From positions 16,291,063 through 16,355,062 of the forward strand of contig CM037472.1 of the NCBI GenBank assembly GCA_021014325.1: a stretch of DNA of 64,000 bases, written 5' to 3'. Numbering within the stretch: the stretch's first letter is position 1; every line of letters starts with the position of its first letter. Both the position numbers and the translations under genes were made by a program. This document shows positions 34,801 through 45,600 of the stretch, in pieces. Source of the stretch: Plazaster borealis (lineage: Eukaryota > Echinodermata > Asteroidea > Forcipulatida > Labidiasteridae). The notes beneath the pieces were generated by a model. It ran no database searches. It saw only the letters and a program-made list of their open reading frames with translations, and had not been told where the DNA came from.

Positions 34801-37800
34801 TCAGTTAAATATTATAGACCTTTCTATTGTTCAAATAAAAGCAGGATAGGATAGTCTTTTCTCATTTGGATTCCGGTCTTGTAAAAGAATTCTGGTCCAT
34901 GAAAAATGTTGAGCTACAAGCCCTGCAGTCAGACTTGTAGATTATTCACCCAAGATTCAAGCTCTGTTTTGTGAGTGATTTTCTTTGGGAGAACCCCCTA
35001 AACATATCCTGAATCATGTGTTCATTTCAGGGACTGAAGGCGTTGACATCTCCCCATACTGGCATTGTTGATTGGGCTAGAGTTGCAAAATCCTTCGGAG
35101 AGACATTCAACAAGAAAGGGGGGCACATCTTCACTGAGTTTGAAGTCAAGGGCTTCAATATGACAAAAGAAGGTGAGATAGAATGCACTACTTTGGAAAA
35201 GCATGAGATAAAAAATTATTTTAGGGCATATTTATTCATGTATTTATTTAATCCATGTTTAATGAGGGCGACCCATCCAGCACAGCTGAGCATTTGGGGC
35301 CTCAAATAACATATTAGATACTGCTTTACTTCTCATAATTCATGAAAACTCCACAATTTAACCCAACACAACCTTTGTACATTAGATTGAGAAACAACAC
35401 CAACCTGCAATATGATGATCAATGGTTAATGTATCCTTACATTACACACATTAAGTTTTGTGTGCAGTATGCTACCACACAATCCAGTGCAGTTGAATGG
35501 TTTCAAATGGCCTGGAATTGCCCTGGTCTTGGCCTTGGCCTTGGTGCCCCATCAACAGTTTCCCATAGACTGTAAGATTTTACAATGGAGGTGCTCTTTG
35601 CAAAATGAAAATGGGCTTGCCCTCTCAAAGATGAAATTCTAGGCCTGTGGTAGGTCAATTCGCTGGCAAGTGTTACAAAGAGTAGGAAGGATTTTCCTTC
35701 TTTCAAGGAAGGGTTCAATTATAGGACTGTTTACCCCATGCCCCCACCCCCCAATCCCACCCCACCCCACTCCCACCCCTATCCCAACCCCCACCCCAAC
35801 CCCTACCCGCATTTTTTGTTCATTACTGAGAGTGATAGTGTACTCTCTCTCAGCAGCCTATTCAGATGAAGCCACTGATTATTCATGTGACCGTGGAGAC
35901 TGTTTGTTCATCCAACTTTTTATCCTGTATAGGTGCTGAATACCCAGTTACAATTGAAGGCAACAAAGGGGTAAGAATATTTCTTGACAGGTTTTTAAAT
36001 TGAATCAGATCATCATTGTGTATTTGTCACGGGCACTTATAACATTGAAGGAACACCGTTTACAAGCAAGATTTAATATTTGATGCTGATTTATAGGGTC
36101 ATAGATTGGTTTTTATCAACATGATGCTGATTTATAGGCAAAATTATCAAGAAAGATACAATAAAAGTCACCTGTGAAAACAGTGTATACTTGTTGAGAG
36201 AACAGCAACAACCTGTCATGATATGCACACCAGGAACATCGAATCCATCCACGTTTAGCATGGTGACAGCAGGTAGCAACCGCATCTCTGGACACAGCAT
36301 TCACAAACGGACACCACAGAAATTTTAATCTCCAGACATACTTTTATTTATTTATAATCAACAGGGGGCAATTCAGACGAAACAATTTCAGAGGATGCTT
36401 ACTACAATTACCATCTTTATAACAGGGAGGCTTTTGGATAGAAATTACACAAATATTTTTGGGGGTCACTGCCAGAGTATGACCCTACCTTTAATATTTG
36501 GAAGACTTTCTTTGACTGTGTTAAAAAATGTTGTAATAAATTTGTTTTATTATACAGATTGCAAGAAAGCAATGGATAAAGCTCTGGCTAAAACCATGCA
36601 TGGTATTCTACTAATACATTTGACCCCTTGGTTGATCTTACACAGAAATCTCTACGGTGCCGCTATGTGTTGACGTGCGGAGGACTGTTTGCCGATCGGT
36701 TAGCTCAACTCTCAGGCTGTAATCCCATCCCGAGAATCGTACCATTCAGAGGGGATTACTTGCTTCTCAAACCAGAGAAATGTCATCTATCACGAGGGAA
36801 CATCTACCCTGTAAGTACCTTCACAATATTTCCACTAAGAGCTCAAAGGGATTGTATACGTTTGGTAATTGGAACCCACTGTTTGAGATATTGCCAAAAA
36901 TCTGGAGCGATTATGTGATGTCCACGCAGGAAGAATAATTTGCAATGGAATACACAATCTGAGAAATGTTAAGGGGATGTAACTTTATTAAGCTCAAATA
37001 TCGAGTAATCAACCCGAAGAGAAACTGACTGGGTAAATTGAAAAGACATAAACCTTTGGATTTTAAAAATCTATTTGCAGGTGCCTAACCCTAGCCTGCC
37101 ATTTCTAGGGGTCCACTTCACACCTCGTATAGACGGTAGTGTCTGGCTGGGTCCCAACGCAGTCTTTGCTTTTAAGAGGGAAGGATACAACTTGACAGAT
37201 TTCAGTGTGAAGGATTCTGTAGATGCTCTTAGCTTCCGGTAAGTAGAGTGAAGATACTGGTCTTTTAGACTCAAAAAAACATTTTATTGTTATTAATACA
37301 AACTACTGATAAGGGCATAAAAGAGGCATCAAGGTCTTAAATGGCTGTTTAAAACCAGCAGGGTAGTGGCCGTGCGAGGCCGTGCGACCGAGTCGAAAAC
37401 GAGGTCCTTTATCGCAAAGCTACAACCCTGCAAGTTTTTAAACAGCCATTTAAGACTGAGTGACCACTCTTTTTTCCTATTCATAGATTCCTTTCAGTTA
37501 AAAACACCAACAAAACTTACAAAGTTTTTATTTTTCAAAACACAGTGGATTACAGAAGTTGGTGTTCAAGCATTTTACGTACGGTTTGAGTGAGATGTAC
37601 AAAGGAGTGTTCATTGCTGCACAAGTGAAGCAACTACAGAGATATGTACCAGAGTTACGAGTACAAGACGTGACGAGGTAAGCTCTTAGTCATCATCATC
37701 AATTGACTACAACAAGCACTTGGAAGACTTTCAGGGATGCTAGGTTAAGCAGCATTTAACCAGTTAAGTTAACCACTTTGGGTCCGTATTCCGAAAAAAA

Positions 37801-38416
37801 AAATCCTGACTTTCAATAATATTTAATAAGAACGGCCTTGAATTTGACATTTTGACTGACGAAAAGTTCCTCCTTGGAATGTAAAGATTCAGTAGTTGTT
37901 GAAATCCAATGACGTCATGTTCCAAATTTCACTCTGAAAAAGTCAGTTATGAACCAAAACAGCCCCATACAAAAATGCACAGACCCATTTTTCTCAGAAT
38001 GATGTCATCGGATGTTTTGGATGTTGACAAATGTTGCACTGGAAGGCTATCGAATACAATGTAAATTTACACCATTTTAACCTGAGGTTAGAGCCTTGTA
38101 ATATTTTACACACTCACATGAGGACTCTATCTATTGGAAAATGAGTACATCTCAAATTTGAATTTGACATTTCCCTTCCTCTTTAAAAGATGATATTATT
38201 GGATCCTAAATATCTTATAGGGGTCCATCAGGAGTTAGAGCCCAAGCGCTGGATTTGGAAGGTAATCTTGTTGACGATTTCATCTTTGATGGCGGTGAGG
38301 GCGCTATAGGAAGCCGGGTCCTTCATGTGCGTAACGCCCCGTCACCTGCTGCCACCTCCTCTCTGTCCATAGCCAAGATGATCATAGATAAAGTAGAGGA
38401 CACATTCACACTCTAA
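31760..38416 (+). CDS. L2HGDH: L-2-hydroxyglutarate dehydrogenase, mitochondrial (complete, 10 exons)
   Basis: FAD-linked enzyme of the DAO/GlpO family that oxidises L-2-hydroxyglutarate to 2-oxoglutarate in mitochondria, a metabolite-repair reaction. Exons: 31760-31857, 32880-33001, 33501-33652, 34590-34721, 35031-35172, 35933-35970, 36646-36810, 37081-37238, 37546-37677 and 38221-38416. They total 1335 bp, or 444 residues plus TAA (human about 463), and all phases agree. The N-terminus is Arg-rich with no acidic residue in the first 32, a mitochondrial targeting type. The FAD Rossmann loop GGGIVG is at residues 43-48 (DNA 32908-32925), with the ribose-binding Glu near residue 68. Family hallmarks [42 protein letters not shown] and [13 protein letters not shown] are all present. 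Introns are GT-AG except the first, which appears to be GC-AG. Exon 1 is a prediction from targeting character, phase and splice sites. Confidence 0.93.
32250..32320. repeat. ~70-bp imperfect inverted repeat in L2HGDH intron 1
   Basis: CCCATAAATAG near 32252 pairs with CTATTTATGGG near 32309-32319. The inner segments GCGCTGGACTC and GAGTCCGACGC also pair with one mismatch, around a 12-nt loop. Confidence 0.75.
32880..33001 (+). CDS. L2HGDH: L2HGDH exon 2 (FAD Rossmann motif)
   Basis: Acceptor TTTGAACAG|T and donor T|GTATGT. Encodes [20 protein letters not shown]. Confidence 0.95.
33113..33206. repeat. ~94-bp inverted repeat in L2HGDH intron 2
   Basis: GGTTCTGCTTACCACGGAAT at the left is matched by the complement of the right end (ATTCCGCGGTAAGCAGAGCC), with an inner TTACGG/CTGTAAA region that pairs partly. 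MITE-like hairpin. Confidence 0.75.
33501..33652 (+). CDS. L2HGDH: L2HGDH exon 3
   Basis: Acceptor CTCTTTACAG and donor AAG|GTAAAA. Encodes the [20 protein letters not shown] hallmark. Confidence 0.95.
33740..33860 (-). mobile_element. tRNA-derived SINE head (minus) in L2HGDH intron 3
   Basis: Read on the minus strand: an A box (TAGCTCAGTTGGTAGAGC) at 33812-33829 and a B box (GGTTCAAATCC) at 33776-33786 in tRNA spacing, then TTTTTCTTTGTTCAACCCC. Part of an inverted pair with the copy starting at 33982. A third copy is at 48690. Confidence 0.8.
33982..34075 (+). mobile_element. tRNA-derived SINE head (plus) in L2HGDH intron 3
   Basis: A box TAGCTCAGTTGGTAGAGC near 33989 and B box GGTTTAAATCC at 34033-34043, followed by AATTTGTCTTTGTTCAACCC. 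The segment just upstream (33855-33981) is also shared with 48551-48690, so the repeat family extends 5' of the tRNA part. The degenerate acceptor stem argues against a functional tRNA. Confidence 0.8.
34255..34500 (+). repeat. Dispersed repeat, inverse copy at 58655-58862
   Basis: Shares blocks with the reverse strand of 58655-58862: GTCAGTGC-type ends, TTTTGCAAAATCT, GTGTACATCCGGGCTA and AAGTGCTATTTTAGGA. Family unknown. Confidence 0.6.
34590..34721 (+). CDS. L2HGDH: L2HGDH exon 4
   Basis: 44 codons, phase 0 at both ends. Acceptor TTTGCAG and donor CGG|GTAAGT. Begins [16 protein letters not shown]. Confidence 0.95.
35031..35172 (+). CDS. L2HGDH: L2HGDH exon 5
   Basis: Acceptor TTCATTTCAG and donor AAG|GTGAGA. 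Encodes [16 protein letters not shown] and FEVKGF. Confidence 0.95.
35577..35656 (-). repeat. Dispersed repeat fragment in L2HGDH intron 5
   Basis: Reverse-strand relative of 9918-10052: GCAAAATGAAAATGGGCTTG, CCCTCTCAAAGATGAAATTC, then TAGGCCTG. Confidence 0.6.
35933..35970 (+). CDS. L2HGDH: L2HGDH exon 6 (38-bp micro-exon)
   Basis: A short exon encoding (G)[12 protein letters not shown], matching the YPIVI strand of the human protein. Acceptor CCTGTATAG and donor GGG|GTAAGA. Phase joins its neighbours exactly. Confidence 0.88.
36646..36810 (+). CDS. L2HGDH: L2HGDH exon 7
   Basis: 55 codons, phase 0. Acceptor TTACACAG and donor CCT|GTAAGT. Contains [18 protein letters not shown]. Confidence 0.95.
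37081..37238 (+). CDS. L2HGDH: L2HGDH exon 8
   Basis: Acceptor CTATTTGCAG and donor CCG|GTAAGT. Contains [20 protein letters not shown]. Confidence 0.95.
37334..37456. repeat. 123-bp inverted repeat in L2HGDH intron 8
   Basis: GTCTTAAATGGCTGTTTAAA (from 37334) and its complement TTTAAACAGCCATTTAAGAC (to 37456) form the arms, extended by CAGCAGGGT/ACCCTGC. The ~60-bp spacer is CG-rich. Confidence 0.85.
37546..37677 (+). CDS. L2HGDH: L2HGDH exon 9
   Basis: Acceptor AAACACAG and donor GAG|GTAAGC. Encodes [13 protein letters not shown] and the following helix. Confidence 0.93.
38221..38416 (+). CDS. L2HGDH: L2HGDH exon 10 (C-terminus)
   Basis: Acceptor TATCTTATAG. Encodes [11 protein letters not shown] and [15 protein letters not shown], and ends TFTL followed by TAA. 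Confidence 0.95.
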
Positions 38417-38786
38417 AAGTCACTGAAGCCTTTAGAGACAACGATCTACTGTATAATCATCACAATGTGACCCATGGCAACCTGCTCCAATTTTGCAACA
38501 TGTTCTTTTCAGTGTAAATGCATTGAACCAAATATATTAATAATTCTCTTGCGACATTTTCATTACCTCACACCAAACAGTACTACAGAAAATCTAATAG
38601 TCTTTCAGCACAAAGTAGTAAGATTTTTTAAAGATATGGTGTAGATGATAAGAGTGAAACAATAGACTGTGCAAGTCTCTTGTGTATCAAATAATTATGA
38701 GAAAACAACTGGAGCGAAGACTATATTTTTCTATGAAATCAAATGTTCTTTTAAAATTCTATTTATGCAAAATTCTTGAAAATAAA
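38417..38786 (+). terminator. L2HGDH: Probable L2HGDH 3' UTR with poly(A) signal
   Basis: AATAAA at 38781-38786, about 365 bp after the stop codon, is the first clear canonical poly(A) hexamer on this strand. The end of the transcript is inferred. Confidence 0.5.
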
Positions 38787-40416
38787 AGTACCCATAGTAA
38801 ATAGTTATAAATACAATTTAAATTTGTATACAATACAAATAACTTGGTAAAATTAACATAAACAAAGTTAAAAGTTGGAACAAGGATGCTTATTTTTTAG
38901 AATTCCCATTTTTGCCAATCACACCCGAATTTGTGCGAGCATTACATAGGTTTAATGATAACACGAACGTCAGTTGGGCAAAAATTGGGCAGTGTTTACA
39001 AAGTAACCAGAAACTGATGTCAAGTTTTACGCTCTGGTTTTCATTTTTGATTTTAAAAATCTATGTTACTTTCATGGCAAAATTTTACTTTTCCAACAAT
39101 ATGATATAATTTTTATAGCCATAAACTTTTTGAAACTAAAGTATTTGAAGAAACAGAATCACGCACATGTAGTTGGGAACAACTTGATTCCGGAAGTTTA
39201 AATGCGCACGAGACTTGCACAGTCTATTCACGAGGTCTTTATACTTTGTTTACCAGTTACCTGAGAAATGGTTCGTCATTTTGTTTTATTTTTGCCATTT
39301 ACCAAACAATTTGGACAGTACGTAAGAAAGTCAATGTACTTTTGAAAAAAAAATGATGTTTTACTTTAATGGATTACACTCTGACGGGGCATCAGTTGGT
39401 TGTCTTTAATGATCCATAGAGGCTGAATGATGTAACAGGGATTTCAAAATGGAGGCTTTGATTAAACATTGCCTGTTTCCCAGTTTGATTGTCTCTACGG
39501 AGCTCTGGGAACTTGTTGAGATCCTGAGATAATTTACTGCAGGATGATGACATCATAAACATAAAATGGATGCTTGTATGACAAAACAAAATTCCTCTTA
39601 TAGTTTGATGTCTGTGATTGTTTATGCTTTTTCTTGTGTGTGTTAGTTGTCAAATTTTATCAACTTATGTTTTAGTGTTTACACAAACACAACAACCCCC
39701 CGAAAAGAAAACTTTAAAAACAAAAATTTAAAAAAATAATAAAAAAATTCTTTGATTTTAAGAAATACTTTTTCTCCCTATAGAAATTTTTGTGATGACA
39801 CCTCCATCAGAAAATCAGAATGGAATATTTGAAAGGGAACCATTTCCAAGACCAATGCATTGGATGCCTGGCATTCTTGAAAGAGTATTTGCTGTTTCTT
39901 TGTAATTAACAGTTTTTATTATATTTTTAAAAAATATTTTTGATTTTATTGTCTGACACTAATTGCTTGCAGAAGTAGCTTAAACTAGATTTCAAATGTT
40001 GAAGAAAGTTGACAACTCAGAATTAATAAATTTTGCCAAATATGGTTCAATCAATCACTAATGCCCAAATGCTTATGGAAATAATACAATTAAAAAAACA
40101 TTAAACACAACAATAGTTTATAAATAAGCTTTTTTGTGATTGGTCAACATATTACAAAATATAAATGTATTTTACTATAAATAACCAACCACTTACAGTC
40201 TTCCTTTATGCAATTTATTTTTCAAATAACATTTACATTCTGTTAAATATGTATTGTATCAAATACAGTGACTTTATGTTTGTACAAACAAATTTCAGGT
40301 ACAAAACAACAGCACAACAGATTTTTTCCCACTTCTCTTATTACTAATATTTTCTTCTTTATTGAATGCAAGTTATTTTCAAAGTATTGATTTAGTAGCA
40401 ATTGATCAGAACTTTA

Positions 40417-40455
<39 letters not shown>

Positions 40456-42370
40456 TATTCGGCCAAAATTTGCAACAATCATACAAACATACATGAGAGT
40501 AAACGGATAATTCAATATAGAATAGGATAGGTAACAGGATGTGTAGTTTATAAATGAACAAACTGAAATTAATAAATGAATTTGAAAAGCAGTAATAAGG
40601 GTATAAGTAACAAAAATAATAAAGCACCAATTGAACATGGGCTAATAATTAAAGGCAACATTAATCGTAAAGGCAAGAAAGAAACATGACAAACAAACAA
40701 TTCATTCTAAGATGGCCAGGATTAATAAAAGCGAACCTAATCACTGTGACTCGAGAGCCTATTAATCCAATCTTAAGATGGAACACTTATTAAATAAAAA
40801 ACTGAAAATCTGTAAAGAAATAAGAGGCTAATTAATATATATATAATATAAGAAGAATTTGCATGTTGTGTTCCTATTATTAACCTTTAGGCAACAGTTC
40901 CACCAAAGTTTCAATTCTAGTTCAAATGATGTCTTGGTTTTAAATTTATTTAGATTTTGCTTTTACTTCTGAAGAACTGATATGAATATATGGTGCTTCA
41001 TAGTACATTGGTGATGGGGCAAATCTCAAATTAATTGTATAATATCATATATGTTTTAATTATGCAATAAAATTGTGTGAATCCGTTTTTATAAAAACCA
41101 GTGTTTAGTTTAAGTCATTGGTGTTTCATTACAGGAGAGATCTGGATTTCTAGGTAGATGGGTTGGTTTCTTTGCATCCACTGCAGCAGTCAGTCTAGTT
41201 CTGAATGGTTGTTGGTCGCAGAGGTGTAACCAGACAATTTCATGTGGGGGGTGGGGGGCTATTTAATGTATCGAACCATTGTGCAATATTGTTTTGGGCG
41301 GGGTGGGGTGGGTAGGGTTCTGAGAGGGGGAGGGGTGTTAATGTGACCCTGAGTAACTTTTTGCCGCTATTGTTTTTATTACTTACTAACGTCATTACCC
41401 CTACCCCACCCATCTGCGCCACTGCTGGGTTGATATCTATTTTTTGAATTAGCGCTAGCATGGAGCTACAGATTTCTTCTCATCTCCACGCCCCACCCCT
41501 AAAGTAACGAGTTGTTTTTTAATGGTAAGGTGTAACAGCGCCCTCAAGTGGTAGTCAAATTCTTGCTGAATGCTATTGAATAATAAGAATGGGTTCTAAA
41601 AAAGTTCTAGGTGTATTTTACCGAGTATTCACACCTAGACTTGCGATTAGGTTGTCTGTTTTAGGTACAGCTGTAGGTTGCACCATTTTGCTAAGGTAAG
41701 TGATAAAATATTGCTGACACTAGTTGCAAACAGTTACTCAGATTTTACATTACTCAATGGCAATCGTTGGTTGAAACTTTCTGAATTAATTTTTTTTAAA
41801 TTTTTTTTTTTTACTTCATGCTGGATAATAAGAACATTTTATATTGTAATTTGAAAGTTCTTGGTTTACCAAGTCATGATTAAGTTGACTTTTCTGAAAA
41901 TCCTTGGCTCCACATCCACCGTTCGTCATCTGATCATTAATAATTCTGTCTCAGCATGGCATGGAGGTAGAAAATGTCTCGGCAGTTCATCTTATTGGTC
42001 GACTCCTCAGCTCAGTAGGCATGGTAGGACAGCTCACTTTGTTTCATTCAGATTTGCAATGTCAACGTTGGTTTCATAAAATTGAGTAAAAGGCCCTTCC
42101 AATATTCCATTATGGGTAAGGATAAAAATGCGTACAGATGACCTTTTTAAAAAAAATTAGGGAAATAGAGGAGAGGTGTCATCAAATTCACAGTCTAGAG
42201 TAACACATGGAACAGAAAACTGCTCAAAAATTCATGAAAGAGCTCTAGCTTAAACTTGAAGTCGAAACTAACCTGAAAAAGGAGCAAATTTCTGCGAAAT
42301 CTGCACTGGCCCAGCCATTCTTTTCAAAGAAACGATTGTCATGTGATTCCCATTGATGGCGGCCGCCATG
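38787..42370. other. Intergenic region between L2HGDH and RDH; repeats only
   Basis: AT-rich, with no recognisable gene. It contains a TTA microsatellite (40417-40455) joined to a retroposon-like segment, G-rich tracts near 41246-41330 and short unassigned open frames. Confidence 0.55.
40417..40800 (-). mobile_element. Retroposon-like repeat with TTA-repeat tail (minus orientation)
   Basis: A (TTA)n tract at 40417-40455 followed by TTATTCGGCCAAAATTTGCA. Near-identical beginnings (TTTATTCTGCCAAAAATTCC) occur at 57822-58010, and a TTTA tail with AATAGGCAATACAG occurs at 24780. The layout fits reverse-strand 3' ends of one non-LTR retroposon family. Inferred, not proven. Confidence 0.4.
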
Positions 42371-42378
42371 TATAAAAT
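42371..42378 (+). promoter_or_regulatory. TATA box of the RDH gene
   Basis: TATAAAAT, 67 bp upstream of the predicted RDH ATG, immediately preceded by the palindrome ATGGCGGCCGCCAT (42356-42369), which resembles YY1-type ATGGCGGC promoter sites. Spacing implies transcription starting near 42400. Confidence 0.6.
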
Positions 42379-42444
42379 AGTGTGACAAGACCATCCCTTT
42401 ATACTAGAACCAGATTCAGAACCAGATCCAGAGTAGCAGTAGAG

Positions 42445-42633
42445 ATGGCCACAGTGGCCTTTACTGGCCTGTTGATATTGTCTTCATTCAATCATCTGTT
42501 ATTATTAAGTGCAGAGACTACTTTGGTGGTGCAGTTTGTAAGAGTGAAAATCGTCTGGATGGAAAGACTGTCATTGTTACTGGTGCTAACTGTGGAATCG
42601 GAAAGGAAACGGCAAAAGATCTGGCCAGAAGAG
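42445..42633 (+). CDS. RDH13: RDH exon 1 (with apparent frameshift)
   Basis: Coding in the conserved frame from about 42498 to 42633; donor GAG|GTAAAG, phase 1. No ATG exists in that frame back to the TAG at 42405-42407, whereas the ATG at 42445 is in another frame. Confidence 0.75.
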
Positions 42634-45600
42634 GTAAAGTATATATCACAAACAATTTCATTTGCTGTCACTTACTGTCATGTTTAAGGTAGACCCAGTA
42701 ACTGGCGCGCTGTACTTGTACTACAAAAGAAGTACAGCGCCCCAGTTACTGGGTCTACTCTAAGAAAGCAGTTTAACAGAAAATTCTGCTTACCAAATTC
42801 CTTTGCTAAGCAAGAAATGAGTTGGGTACCAGTCACAGCAATGGTAACTGTATGGTGTTTTGGCTGGCAACCTATTTTTGCTAAGCAAAAGAGTTTTCTG
42901 TGCTAAGCAAGTTTTTGTGCTATGCTTTAAGAAATTGGGCTCAGTCATAATTAAGCTACTTAGCTATTTTCTTGAACGTACCTATGAGGTATACTGCATT
43001 GAGGAACCACCAATTTCAAGATTCAGGAACTACAAGACCTTATGCAATATTCACACATGACGTCGATTGACAAGGGCGACCGCGGCTAGAAGTCAAAAGA
43101 AGGTAGTTCATTGGCTCATCCTGTCATCCTGCCATTGTGTCATCATCATTTTGACCTCTAAGATGGCGGCGTGATGACGTCAATGCATCAAGGTTCGAAT
43201 TGTTATTTGAGCTTGTCACTATTTGTTGGGTGATTAAGTCATATAGCATATATGCTAGAATTCACAACTCTATAATCTATACTTAGTTCACATAACAGTA
43301 CTTGTAGGATCTTTAGAATAACAAAAACAAATTGTTTGTTTCCTTTGGGGCAAGGTGGTCACGTGATTCTTGCCTGTAGAGATGAGAAGAGAGCAGAAAA
43401 AGCCAGGAGGGAGATCGTCGAGGAGACAGGAAACCAAGATGTTGTCTTCAGGAAACTAGACCTATCATCGCTTAAATCAATCAGGCAGTTTGCTCAACAG
43501 ATAAATGCAGGTAGGCCTAAAGTCTGTGCAACTCTTGCACAGATTCAAATATTAGGACCTGTTAAAAAGCAATACTTCGTTCCACTGTATGTTAAAACTT
43601 GTAACTCTTCTGTTCTTTGTATGTCTGTCAAAAGGTTAGGATGGAAAAGCCTTGGCTTCACCTAAACCTAATTGTTGCACTACTGAGGCCAACTAAAAAA
43701 ATACACCAGTTGATCGCCTGTTTTTTTCAAGGAGGGGATGAGGGCCTTTTTATTTTTCATTTTATTCTTAGTGATAAGTGTTACTGTGTTCTTTTAAGTG
43801 CATTACACAACATAAGGGACCTACGGCTGTACGAAGCAATAATGGTTAAGTGTCTTGCTTAAGGACGCAAGTGTCGAGACCGGGACTCAAGCCAACACTC
43901 TACTGATCAGAAACACCAGAGCTTGAGTCCAGTGCGCTTGACCACTTGGCCTGACACGCTACCAATTGAATACGTCACTACCTACAAACATATATGCACA
44001 GGGCTTTGCATCTGTTTAAATCATATTTAAAAAATTTGGTTTTTGTTGGTTTTTTTTGTTTCAGAGGAGCCAAGTTTGCACGTACTTATCAACAATGCTG
44101 GTATCATGAGGTGTCCATACTTGCAGACAGAAGATGGCTTTGAAATGCAGTTTGGAGTTAACCATTTAGGTATTTCCATCAATCAAATGCACCCTTCATA
44201 ATTTGTATGACATGGGTTTAACCAGAGGTGTGTCTGGGTGGGTATAACCACAGGTGTGTTTAAATGGGTTTAATAAGAGGTGTGTCCAGGTGAGTTTAAC
44301 CAGAGGTGTGTCCGGGTGAGTTTAACCAGAGGTGTGTTCGGTTGGGTTTAACCAGAGGTGTGTCTAACCAGAGGTGTGTTCAGTTGGGTTTAACCAGAGG
44401 TGTCTCCCGGTGGGATTAACCAGAGGTGTGTCTGGGTGTGTTTAACCTGAGGTGTGTGCGGGTGGGTTTAACCAGAGGGGTTTAACCAGAGGTGTGTCTG
44501 GGTGGGTTTTGAAGGCCCTGAGATCTTGTTGCATTCCAGGATCTTGTTTCTTTGCAGGATTATGTTACTACAAGTTGTGTTGATTTGTTTGCAGTGACTG
44601 AGATTTGGCTCGTTGCGAATTTTGAAAATTATTCAAGTAATTTTTTAATTTTTTTATTGAACAACCTAATTCTGAATTCTTAGAGCGCACCCATGTCCAG
44701 CGTGTACAAGTGGCTGCAAGTACTATGTATTAATTTGCTTCTTGTTGTACGCATTCACAGCGATGGAAACTGAACGCATTTTGGCACAGCCGACACATGC
44801 CGAGGGTACACTATTTTGTGCTCCACAGACAACAGCAACGGCAGCGAGCTCCCCGTTCTCTGTTTTCAATCCAAGGTCTGATCTCAACATGCAACTTTGC
44901 GTCTCCGACCAGTTAATGTTCCTTTAATTTCCCCCACAGGTCATTTCTATCTTACAAATCTCCTCCTGGATAAGATGAAAAGTTCCTCTCCTAGTCGTAT
45001 TATTAATGTGTCTTCACTAGCCCATACTACTGGGGATATAGTCTTTGACAATCTCAACAGCGAGATGGAGTATAGGACCGCTGATGCCTACTCAGATAGC
45101 AAACTGGCTAATATACTGTTTACGCATGAGCTCAGTAAAAGACTTCAAGGTTAGTTGTTCTTTGTATTGATGTTCATTCACTTTATTAAGTATTGGCTCC
45201 TCTCTAGCCTTCCCAACCTGCAAGGCCAAATTTCATAGAGCTGCGTAAGCACAAAAAGTAGCTGAGCACAACAAAATTATGCTTACCAGAATAAAGGACC
45301 ATTTAACACACACATCTGTGACTGGTATCCTGCTTAATTTTGCTTAGTAATAAATATTTTAAGAAACATTTTCTGCTTAAGAAATTGAGCCCTGGTTTAC
45401 TCAAAGGTGTGGCCTGGAGATTGGTACTTTTTATTCATGTCATTCAGAAGAAGTTACTGGTTGGCACACACTTGTAGGCACATCATGCACTATCACAAGA
45501 AAAAAATTAAATTTTATTTTTATGGAATAAGTAGGATCAGCAAGTTGTAATGAGGAACTGAGTGAGTAAAATCAATCAAAATCAACCAAGTGGAGTTTGA

